Below, one piece after another: positions 49,970 to 59,942 of a DNA stretch of 64,000 bases. The notes under the pieces are model-generated. The model was given only the letters and a program-made list of their open reading frames with translations, did not search any database and was not told where the DNA came from. Every line of letters begins with the position of its first letter. Positions within the stretch are counted from its first letter, which is position 1. The position numbers and the translations under genes are program-made. This DNA comes from Amaranthus tricolor (Eukaryota; Streptophyta; Magnoliopsida; Caryophyllales; Amaranthaceae): assembly GCF_026212465.1 (NCBI RefSeq), contig NC_080048.1, positions 37,352,375 through 37,416,374 of the forward strand, given 5' to 3'.

Positions 49970-50215
49970 TTGGCAAATAATTGATAGATGATTAAAATGG
50001 CTGATTTGATCAGCTTATTTTATCAATAGCTTTGACTAACTAATTTGAATACACTGGTGGAAACAATTTATTGTAAATTAGATGATTCATGACGAGTTGT
50101 TTCCACTAACTAATATACCAAAACATTTGCATTATATTAGTTTGACCATCCAACTATATATTTGACTCGACATAAACTAAAATTATCCAACAAATTATTT
50201 TGCCAAATACCCTTA
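49970..50215. mobile_element. Short MITE relative with TATTTGGCAAAT ends
   Basis: The left end GTTATTTGGCAAATAATTGATAG and right end ATTATTTTGCCAAATACCC are inverted. The interior has the TGATTTGATCAGCTTATTTT-like words seen in the element at 34232-34915. About 245 bp. Target duplication not identified. Confidence 0.45.
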
Positions 50216-50437
50216 AAATAAAATAAACGTTAAGTAATCAATCAAAATATATACTTCTTTGTTGCTTTATATTTATTTATTTCAAGGTATGAGCTTTTTC
50301 CAATATTGACCTCTCAATTTCCCTCATTTTAATTCATATATCATTTTGGCATGTCTCACATGATTTTGGCTCATTATCCTATTAAACCTATTATTTTCTC
50401 TTATATTAAAATTTATATTTTTTCTACTAATTGACAA

Positions 50438-50442
<5 letters not shown>

Positions 50443-50497
<55 letters not shown>
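50443..50497. repeat. (TA)n microsatellite
   Basis: Fifty-five bp of uninterrupted TA repeat between CCC on both sides (CCC-(TA)n-TCCC). Confidence 0.95.
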
Positions 50498-50500
<3 letters not shown>

Positions 50501-52288
50501 ACTAGGATTGTAACTTTTTTTCATTTTTCTTGATTTGTGCGCAAATACCCAAAAAAGTTGTTTTAAAGATAAATATTGTAAGAGATTGTCTCTAACTAAA
50601 TTGATTTTTAAATAAAAAATACTCTTATATATTTCATAATTTGTGTTAATCCAACTATATAATCTATGTATTCAATGCAGGGGTGTTTTTCACAATTAGA
50701 CCACCTTATACCACAATTTGTGTACTACAATTAAAACTTGTCAATTAGTACTAGTTAGAAAGTGAGTCTTACTTTAATTAAAGTAAATTTCATAATTTCC
50801 CATATAAAATTATAAGATTAAATCTCACCTAGTTCGCCTTTTCTTTCGGCCTCTCTATAATTCAAAAAATAAAAAAGCTAGTATTTTTTAATTTCTAAAA
50901 ACATCAAATGATGTCAATAATTATTTAAAAAAATGTTGATTAAGATACAAATATGTAAGTATTCTTTCTAGATTTTAAAAATTCTTAATGCTTGATAAGC
51001 CTTGAACCGAAGTCAATACTGTCAACATATTAAAACTCATACAAACTTAACTATTATCTTTTAATATAAAATTTCATACATAAGTTGAAAGCTATCAATT
51101 AAAACGGCTATAAATCCGTCACCCTACTATTATCATATTTTCCATACAAGATCATAAGACCAAATCTCACGTATAATCCGCCCTTTCCCTTGGATTCCCT
51201 ATAATCCAAAAAAATTAATATTAGTTTGGTAAAAATTATTTAGAGGAGGATCTAAAATAAATGAAATAATGTTGATAAATATTAAAAAATATTGATTAAA
51301 ATGCGAATATGTAAGCATTCTTTCTAGATTTTAAAAGAAAATTTATGCTTAATAAGACTTAGTTTAAAGTCAATATAGTAAAATTCCAACTAATTTAATC
51401 ACGATATTTATTAGTATCTTTTGATATATAATTTCATACTCCACATCAGTTGAAAGTTGTTAGTTAAATTATTGAACGACAATAGATCCCCCCCAACTAC
51501 TAATAATCCCAATACATTAGAGACTAATGGTTACGTCGGCACGAGGAATCTGGATGAGTCATATCTACCGTCCATGTGGACATCCAGATATTTCTATAAC
51601 AAAATCTGTATGGACAGCTTTTGTTGTGTCCCGCACACGTCAGCATGAAAATCGAGACCGCCGCATCTATTGTCGTTTTTGGTTATTTGAACTGAAGGGA
51701 TCTTTTTATTGTCTTCCTAATCCTATGTTTTAGTTATCACCATTGATTTTGATGATCAACAATAATTGCATTGATTCAATCTTTTACTTTATTTCAAAAG
51801 ATCTTTACTTAATAACGGTAATTTATAAAGTTAATAAATTATCTTTATGTAGTAAGATTTAATACAGTGAGAGTTTTGTGATTTTAATTTATTTTTTAAA
51901 TTTTATTTATTTTATTATTATTTTTGTCTTTTTGTGGTGATTTATAAATTATGGTTATTTATTAGGAATTATTTTTATTTTATTTTATTTGATGTTTTTA
52001 TTTTTTTTTATTTTAGTCGATTCTATTTGTTTATTCATAACATTTCTATTTATTTTACATTTTTAATATATTTAACCTTAGCTATCTCATTTTAATATTT
52101 TTTTTCTAATGTTTATATGCCTATAATGCTTGTAATCGTCACATGTTTTTTACAAACTAATTAACTTTTAGGGCTCACTTTGATTGAGTATAAATATTTA
52201 AGGGGTAAAAAATCAAACTTATAAAATAAAGACAAATAAATGTGCAAGCAAAGTAATTGAAATAATTATGAAAAAAGTAGAATGGTAA

Positions 52289-52595
52289 TGTTAAATTAGG
52301 CTTAACTTATTCAAAACCATATGGCAATGGGAAGAATGATTACAATAACTTATAAAGTGTGCACACCATGTTCAATTTGTCGACATTTTTTTCAAACCTA
52401 CCATTTTTAGTTTTTGATCGAACTATCGGTTCTGATACCATGTTAAATTAGGTTGGACTTAGTGTGAATGTCAGCATATGTCAAGGAGATATATATCATC
52501 CCAAAACCATATGGCAATGGAAAGAAGGACTCCAATAACTTATAAAGTGTGCACACCATTCTCAATTTGTCAATGTGGGATAAATCATCCCAACA
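52289..52595 (-). mobile_element. TRIM retrotransposon with 5-bp target duplication
   Basis: A 307-bp element in minus orientation. The 5' LTR is 52595..52441 (155 bp, minus strand starts TGTTGGGATG and ends TTTAACA). The primer-binding site, minus strand TGGTATCAGAACC (52440-52428), is one base off the initiator tRNA-Met site. A short non-coding interior follows. The 3' LTR remnant is about 52389..52289 and has lost its outer TGTTGGGATG end and some interior sequence. GGTAA flanks both sides (52284-52288 and 52596-52600). No open frame, so it depends on another element for movement. Same family as the solo LTR at 37006-37193. Confidence 0.88.
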
Positions 52596-53541
52596 GGTAA
52601 AAAAACTAAAAAGATGAACAAAAAATAAGAATGATTTTCCTTATTTAGAGGAATGTACCAATTGCTATTTTATCAATTTTATATTACTTTATAACCAATT
52701 TTTCTACCTCTCTAGCAAATTACAATTAAATTCCTTTAATTTTTTATCTAACTAACTTTATTTTTTCACTTTGACTTACATTTACATTCTTTAATATTTA
52801 CACTCGGTACAAGTGAAACCTTACTTTACAAAATTTTAATTCAATTTCATTATAAAAAAAATCTAAATCCATCATTTAGATTTATGACTCATCCATATTT
52901 TTTATAAAAAAAACTATGATCTAAATCCCAATACCCCTGGCCCTACTCCCTCGTCTTATTAAATTTTGTAATATTTTTTATTTTAATTCGTCCCACTTAA
53001 TTTGCATTAATTTACTATAATAGTTCACTATATTTTTTATATTTCATCCATACATTTAACTTTCTTTTTTAATCTACAAAGTTTATTCTCTCTCTTTATT
53101 TATTTCCAATTTTTAAAAAATAATAGGAGTAAAATTTATCTTTAATGCAAAAATAAAAGAGAACAGATAAAGTATAGCTCATGAGAATAAAACAAATAAA
53201 ATTAACCAATCATATGTTCATATCCTTTGAAAGTTTCACCAATAATGTCGAATGTAATCACGTCTTATTTACTCCCTCCGTTCTCTAATGTTTTTTCATT
53301 TGAAATATTCAACGTTAAGGAAAGAGAAATTTAATTAATACTTTTGACACATATTTAGTCATTTAAATGATAAAATATATTCATGTGGGGTCTCGTTAGA
53401 TTCGTCTTTATATATACTTTTTTATTATATATTTTTTATAATTTTTTATTATGTGTATAGTATTAACTCTCTATGAACATCAAATAAAAATTAAAAAAAA
53501 AAATAAAAACACCATAAAATGCTCTCTCATCCGGTCATCCT

Positions 53542-53551
53542 CATATAAAAA
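53542..53551 (+). promoter_or_regulatory. TATA box and pyrimidine patch of the DUF7054 gene
   Basis: CATATAAAAA sits 140 bp before the ATG and is followed by a CT-rich stretch (CCCCTCTTCCCTTCTCC), a common plant core-promoter arrangement. Confidence 0.55.
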
Positions 53552-53681
53552 CCCCTCTTCCCTTCTCCAATCCTCTAAACTCTTGCATGTTCTTCTTCTC
53601 TTACTTTCTTCCTTCAAAATCATCACTCTTAATCAATCTCACTGACTTCCTTCTGTGATAATCCTCAATCAATTGGTTTAT

Positions 53682-54633
53682 ATGTCTTCCCCTGTGATGA
53701 ATCGAAACCCTAGGTTCTACGAGAGATCGAACTCTTTCAATGGAAAATCGGGATTATCTCCGACAATGGAGAAACTCCGACGACCTAAAACGGTACCGGA
53801 TTTAAAGACGGGAATGAGAAACGGTGTAGTTTCTCCGTCAATGGAGGAATTTAAGTCGAAAAGGTTAACGAAAGTGTTGGTGAATGTGACGATTCAAGGA
53901 AGTGTTGGTACAGTTCAAGTTCTTATTAGTCCTGATTTAACTGTTAAGGATTTGATTATTGCTGCTATTAAACAGTATGCTAAAGAAGGTCGTCGACCTT
54001 TTTTATCTTGCACTAATTTGGAGGATTTCAGTCTTCATTACTCACAATTTAGCCTCGAAAGTAATTTCCTACCTCCTCTGTTTCATTTAAAAAAAAAACT
54101 GTTTCGTAATGATTTGGGATCGAATCATAGTTGGAAAAATTATTCGTTGTTTGGACTGATTATTTTAGTTGGTCATAAATTATTTGTTAGTGGAGTTGAT
54201 TGCGATTTAATCATGTCCAGAAATTGGAGTACATAATCTTATGTATGTAATTAGTAGTTTACATTTTATTGACAATTTTCGAAAAGGAAATTACTCATAA
54301 CTTCAAAAACACTCTTATTGTAATAGCAACCAAATAACTTGTAAGTTGCTATGGGTCTCTTTTCTCCATATAACATTTTCTATTCAATTTTGTTCATGGA
54401 TTGTTATCAAGTTGTTTTAGTGGAGTTGATTGATGCTAATGAAATTGAGATGAACTGTTTCAGGTTTGGATAGAGATGAAAAGATAGCAGAGTTAGGTTC
54501 TAGAAACTTCTTTTTGTGCAAGTGGAATAAGGAGGTTGAAGAAGCTTCGTCTTGTTCGACACAGGCAGAAAAGGTTACAAAGCTTGGTTCTCCATTACCA
54601 CCTTGGCTTAAGTTCATGAATTTCTTATTTTAA
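53682..54633 (+). CDS. At4g22758-like protein with a DUF7054 domain
   Basis: Two exons, 53682-54060 and 54464-54633, join to 549 bp, or 182 residues. I chose ATG 53682 (MSSPVMNRNPRFYERSNSFN); the open frame continues upstream only through a non-ATG codon. The N-terminal 60 residues are basic and Ser/Arg-rich (KLRRPKTVPDLKTG). The conserved domain starts at KVLVNVTIQGSVGTVQVLIS and continues with IIAAIKQYAKEGRRPFL, then across the intron SLESLDRDEKIAELGSRNFF and LCKW. The protein ends LPPWLKFMNFLF. This beta-grasp-like small domain is widespread in plants with no established biochemical function. The gene is intact. A gene this small may be stress- or development-regulated, but nothing here shows that. 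Confidence 0.88.
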
Positions 54634-56508
54634 AATCCAAACAAAAAATTCATTTGGTAAAAATGTAAAAAGAATTTCAGCAATTATATCGACCTATAAT
54701 TCTCTGAATTTTGGACTCTGAAAGAACAACTACTTGCAAGATTCTTTTCTTCGGTTCAAGAAAACCATTATCAATATTTTTGCTTGTAATTTAAATTTTA
54801 TTTTTAGTTGTATTTTTGTTTTGAAGGATTTAAAAAATTGCATAGTCTAGAAGTAGTATAATTGTACAGGTATAGATAGACTAAAAAATTAGAAATGAAT
54901 GGTTGTTTTGATTTTTTGAATATACTCTGAATATGAAGATGTGCCAGATACACAGTTTATTATTTGTAACTTGATTGAGAGTAATTTTTTATGTCATGAA
55001 AATTGCAAGTATTAAAGAAAGTATTAAAAGGAAATTACTCTTTGAGAAATGAAATCTTGTCATAAAAATACTATGTTAAAGTATATAACATATTATGGGA
55101 GTTTCAATAAAGATTTTTATATCATATACTAAAGCTGAATAAACAACGCTAATTATGAAGAGGCCTCGTGGTGCATAGTTGAGGCCACATATCACATAGA
55201 GTTGAGGCTTATTAGGAAAGTGAGGCCGAATCAAGTGTAGGGTCTATTGGACATGTTCTACTTTTAAGGTTTGAGTCTAATTTTTTAGACTTAATGAATT
55301 TGGATTCAGGTTCGTTCCCAAAAAAATAAATGAATTTGAGTCCGAGTCTGGGCTCAATTCGTTGTAAACATATTTCTATACATATTTCGACTCAATTCAG
55401 ATTTATATACAACCTATATATCCTTTTTAGTACTACTAAAACCTACAAAAATCAATTATTCAATACTCTTTTAAAACCCATTTATCAAATTTGACGAGTT
55501 TACATCAAAGTCTAAAATTTTCATTCCGTAGGGGTCCAAATATGGATTTATTAAAAATTAGTTAATTGGGTCCGTATCAAATTTACCCGATCTATGATAA
55601 TTCCGAATTGAGACACGCATAAACCCCAACACTTCTATTTTAACCATCAAAGGTGAATCGATACAAAGCTTCCTTTAAAACAAACATTATTAGTGACATG
55701 TTAGGTGGAAAAACATCCGTCGGAATCTTATTAATATAATAGGAATGAACATGTTTCAATTCTAATTCTATCAGTGGAGAGACAAAGCAAAGAGTAGCAG
55801 AAGGCGCTTTGGCACTTGGAGAGATTTGCAATATTTCAAGGGAAAATTGATGAAGCATGCAAAACTTATGAGTTATGATCTAATTCAACTGTTTTTAATT
55901 TCTCTATATAAATACAATTTTATGATGTTACTCTTCAATGAAGGAATAATGGAACCAATTTTAAATTAGGTATTCGTGTGAGAGACCGTCTTTCAATAAG
56001 ACGATTTCAAAATAAAGTGTCCATCATGCTAATAATTTGTATTAATTAAACTATTCAATCTATGTATATAGCACGTCTTACAATGAAACTGTTTAATACA
56101 AAAATTTGTGATTTAAAATTAGTGAGCAAACAATAATTCTAATCCCAAGTCCACAATTATATCACCCCACCAACTTTAACTCAAAATTAAGGTGGAAGCA
56201 AATAGTACCTTATTTATCGGACCTAAATGAGCAACATATAAAGCAATAATTTTTAATCATTTATCGTAATTTATAAATAATCATAAAAAGACAAAAAAAT
56301 AATATTAAAATAAAAAATAAAAAAAAGATAAATTAAAATCATAAAACTCTCATTCTATTAAATTCTACCACATAAAACCATAAAATTAATTTGTTAACTT
56401 TACAAATTACCATTATTTACTAAGACATTTTCAAATAAATTCATTTTGGGCTGAGTTGCGCCATGAAAACTAAATTGTACGTATTGCATAGCCCAATGCC
56501 CCAACATG
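54634..56508. other. Spacer between the DUF7054 gene and the Mutator-like element
   Basis: AT-rich DNA with a GAGACGGTCTC-like copy at about 55974-56025 and nothing else I can support. A 72-codon open frame on the minus strand near 55640-55858 has no recognisable content. Confidence 0.5.
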
Positions 56509-56517
56509 CCAACATGT

Positions 56518-58783
56518 GAAAGATTGAAAAAAATAAGATAAATAAACAATTTAATTCCGAATATAAGATTCGAGAAAACTTATGTCCCAAAATAAGCTTC
56601 CGTACATCCAAGCCTAGCCTCGGGTAAGTCGCTGTTAGTAACAGCGAATTAAGAGAAAAAAAAAAAAATTAAAAGGCCCTAAGTCGCTGTTACTAACAGC
56701 GACTTAAGGAGTGGACCAGTCAACCCCTTAAGTCGCTGTTTAAAAAAAAATTTTTTTTTTTAAAATTTTAATAGTATTGAACTTGAAGTAGCTATAATTT
56801 AATATTTTTGAAGCAGCTCCTTTCAAACAATTAATTAATAGTAGATGAACTAACTATATAAATTTGTTATTGTTTGATAAATCTTCCGATGTGGGACTGT
56901 TTTCTGGAACACATCAAAATAAATGAAACCAAAAATTAGCTCACGAATAGAGCACCGATGTGGGACTGAGTTACTGAAGACGAAGACATCCACCATTGAA
57001 GAAGACCACTATTTGTTCTCCCTCACGCTTAATCTACTCTCCCTTTCACTGATGACTAATCACTCTAACAAAATGCTTGGTCTTACATCAAAAGGGAAAA
57101 ATGACAAGAATTTTCAAGTCTCCGTTTTTCACCTCCTATGCTCTGGAAAGTTACGAAAACGAAAAACCAGGTTTAGAAGTTAGAACCTTGTAAAGTAAAG
57201 TTATTCTTTGTTCACAGAACAAGACTATAAGCTAAGGTAAAACAAACATTTATCACTACATAAGAGAAGAACAATCCATAGATGTCCAATGCACACACCA
57301 AATGCACTAGGGTGAAGTGGAAATTCTTGAAAATTGCATTATCATATATTCTAAATAATGTAACTTGAATACAAGTAACAAGCACTTACAACAAACCTGA
57401 AACCAATGGAAAGTTTGAATGTTGAAGGTCTGCAAATCTGAACAGACCAACTGCTCAACCAAAGTTCACCAATAGGTTCCCAATGAAAAATATCCTACAC
57501 AAACAGAAACTGCAACAATGGCATAATAAATAAATTCTGTAAAAGCAACGACAAGTACATGGTTGTTAAACATGAAAGAAGTTTTTTGAACCTATGACTC
57601 CTTTGGAAATGGAAAGTGGTTATATGAGAATGTTTATCAGCAAGACAAACTCGAGTGTTCACCATTTCTGTTTTCAAACCAGAATAGGATAATAAGGCTT
57701 CCTACTCCAGATCATATAAACAAAATTTAAAGCATCTAATGTCTATACCAGTCTTTAAATCCACAACCATACATAAAGTGTAAGTATAAGAGAAGTTGGT
57801 AGAACCTGACAAACATCAACTGAAGTTTGGAGTCTCAGAAAATTTGCTACTGATATTTGAGACGTAACAAGTTACGTATGTTCTGCTGTTTGATCCCATC
57901 TCTGAAGCACATGCTTGCTGTACTCTCTGCTTCTTCAGAAAATAAAGATTGTTTAAGGTTCAAAGTCTTCTTTCTCATGTACTCTGCAGCTTGACCTTGA
58001 ACTGATAACCAACAATTGAAACTTGGAAATGTTAAAAAGGTACAGGTTAACAAACAACAAACCATATTTCTATGGGTTACAATGAAAAAATCATTCAACC
58101 AGATAACAGAATTCAGATGAGAGATTAATCAATGAAAAAAACCATATTTCTAGGTGAAGTGTACGCCTCCATGGAAAGTGCATCTATTGCAACCTATACT
58201 GGTAGGAATTAATCAGTGAAAGGGAGAGTAGATTAAGCGTGAGGGAGAACAAATAGTGGTCTTCTTCAATGGTGGATGTCTTCCTCTTCAATAACTTAGT
58301 CCCACGTCGGTGCTCTATTCATGAGCTAATTTTTGGTTTCATTTATTTTGATGTGTTCCAGAAAATAATCCCACATCGGAAGATTAATCAAACAATAACA
58401 AGTTTATATAGTTAGTTCATCTGCTATTAAATAATTGTTTGAAGGTTAAAAAACAAGCTGCTCTAAAAACAAAAAAATACAGTTACTTCAAGTTCAGTAC
58501 TATTAAAATAAAATTTAAAAAAAAAATATGTATATATATTTTTTTATAAGTCGCTATTAGTAACAGCGACTTAAGGGGTTGACTGGTCAACTCCTTAAGT
58601 CGCTGTTAGTAACAGCGACTTAGGGCCTTTTAATTTTTTTTTTTTCTCTTAATTCGCTGTTACTAACAGCGACTTACCCGAGGCTAGGCTTGGATGTACG
58701 GAAGCTTATTTTGGGACATAAGTTTTCTCGAATCTTATATTCGGAATTAAATTGTTTATTTATCTTATTTTTTTCAATCTTTC
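56518..58783. mobile_element. Mutator-like element with ~550-bp terminal inverted repeats
   Basis: The 2,266-bp element begins GAAAGATTG and ends CAATCTTTC. It is flanked by the perfect 9-bp duplication CCAACATGT (56509-56517 and 58784-58792). The left arm (56518-57053) and right arm (58212-58783) are reverse complements with few differences, the longest mismatched parts being the A/T-rich tracts. Each arm holds AAGTCGCTGTTAGTAACAGC-type palindromes near its outer end and GATGTGGGACT boxes near its inner end. A 9-bp duplication, long inverted arms and a terminal G are hallmarks of Mutator-like elements. The 1.16-kb interior has no transposase, so it is non-autonomous. The high similarity of the arms suggests a fairly young copy. 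Confidence 0.88.
57847..58001 (-). other. Exon-like segment inside the Mutator-like element (possible captured gene end)
   Basis: On the minus strand a pyrimidine-containing tract ending GGTTATCAG precedes an open stretch with high-complexity, charged text: GQAAEYMRKKTLNLKQSLFS, then EEAESTASMCFRDGIKQQNI and RNLLRLKYQ followed by TAG. This looks like a last coding exon with its splice acceptor, followed by a 3' untranslated-like region, as in Pack-MULEs that carry host gene pieces. I do not recognise the parent protein. It could also be chance open frame in 155 bp. Confidence 0.45.
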
Positions 58784-58792
58784 CCAACATGT

Positions 58793-59825
58793 GGTGCTGT
58801 GTTGTAAATCCATGCCTAGTACTAAAATGATAATTTTTTATTTTTTATTCTAAATTTACAGATTGATCACTATTTAAAATAATACTCTTTATTTACAAAT
58901 ATCAATAATTTACAATAATTAGTTTAAATTAAATCCATTTTGAATTTTTGAACAATTAAAACTAAATGATGAGACTGTCGCAAGTTAAGACGAAGCGTGG
59001 GCCGGCCCATTTTTACGCGCGTGTAATAACATTTTAATTTTCTAGACATTTATCAATTTTGAAAAATAATAACTTTAAGGTCAAAATTGATACATTTTAA
59101 GATAAAAATTGAAAAATGCCCATAAAATGAAAAAAATACCCAGGTTGTTATACGCGTGAATTGGGCCGACCTAAATTGACGGTCTCATTATGAGGCAGTC
59201 TCGTCCAAGACTAGCTGAATAAAATATTAAGTTTGAATTCGTATTTAAGAATATGTGTCATAATTCAACATGAAAAATCCTAAATAAGAAGAAAAAAATA
59301 ATTAGGAAAAATAATTCATTAATCAATATCAATAACATCAAAAATTAAAATTATAATAGCAAAATATAATAAAGATAAAAAGAACATACTCGAAATTTGT
59401 GGCAGATCGTTCAGTGTTTTTGTGCAAAGTATATTGAGTTGTGTCGTGATAGACTTCATCTCAAACCATGCTTTTGTGACCCACAGGCTAACCCAATATG
59501 TGTATACTTTACATCTAAAGTTGCGAAATTGAAATTTATTTAATACTCTCTGTACCTATGGATTTTGCACCGTTTTTATTTTTAGTTGTTTCATATATTT
59601 TAATCTATTTTTATTTTTAAATTTATTATCGTGACTACCTTTATTTACTTTTGCAATCTCCAACATGTATATATTTTATACAAATCAAAAAAATGAGAAA
59701 ATTAAAAGGATAATAATAAGGCTTGTTTCTATGTTTCATTAACTCGACAATAATGAAAAAGATATATAAGACAAAACATAAGAATACTCAAAAATTAAAT
59801 CCAAATATTAAAAAAAAAAAAAAAA
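58793..59825. other. Spacer before the HD2 gene
   Basis: AT-rich, no gene. A GAGACGGTCTC-like copy is at about 59178-59215 and a diverged CTCCCTCCGTTC-type piece at about 59545-59660. Confidence 0.5.
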
Positions 59826-59922
59826 AAACCCTAGTAGGGTTGAGGGAAATTTAATCAAAGGTTTAGGCGGCCGCAGGCCCGCAAATGATCTATAAATTTG
59901 CTCTAAACCCTTTAAACCCTAG
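59826..59922 (+). promoter_or_regulatory. HD2 promoter: two telo-boxes and a TATA box
   Basis: AAACCCTAG occurs at 59826-59834 and 59914-59922, with CTATAAAT at about 59890-59897 between them and a GC-rich GGCGGCCGCAGGCCCGC patch. Telo-boxes near the start are typical of genes for nucleolar and ribosome-related proteins, which fits an HD2 protein. Confidence 0.55.
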
Positions 59923-59942
59923 TGCTTCTTCATCCTTCTTCA

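Larger units (their letters stand above)
45627..53540. other. Gene-poor, microsatellite-rich spacer
   Basis: Nearly 8 kb with no supportable gene. It contains ATT, AAT and TA microsatellites, several copies of the GAGACGGTCTC-like repeat (about 46020-46255 and 49135-49340), a small MITE relative (about 49970-50215), a complete TRIM (52289-52595) and a CTCCCTCCGTTC-type repeat (from 53270). At about 51480-51740 the sequence is distinctly less AT-rich and unexplained. Confidence 0.6.

Noticed and set aside
53655..53681. Upstream extension of the DUF7054 protein (MIILNQLVY...)
   Set aside because: The extension would start at GTG, not ATG. Plant genes of this kind use the first good ATG, at 53682.
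56923..57183. 86-codon open frame
   Set aside because: Most of it is the inner part of the left inverted repeat of the Mutator-like element.
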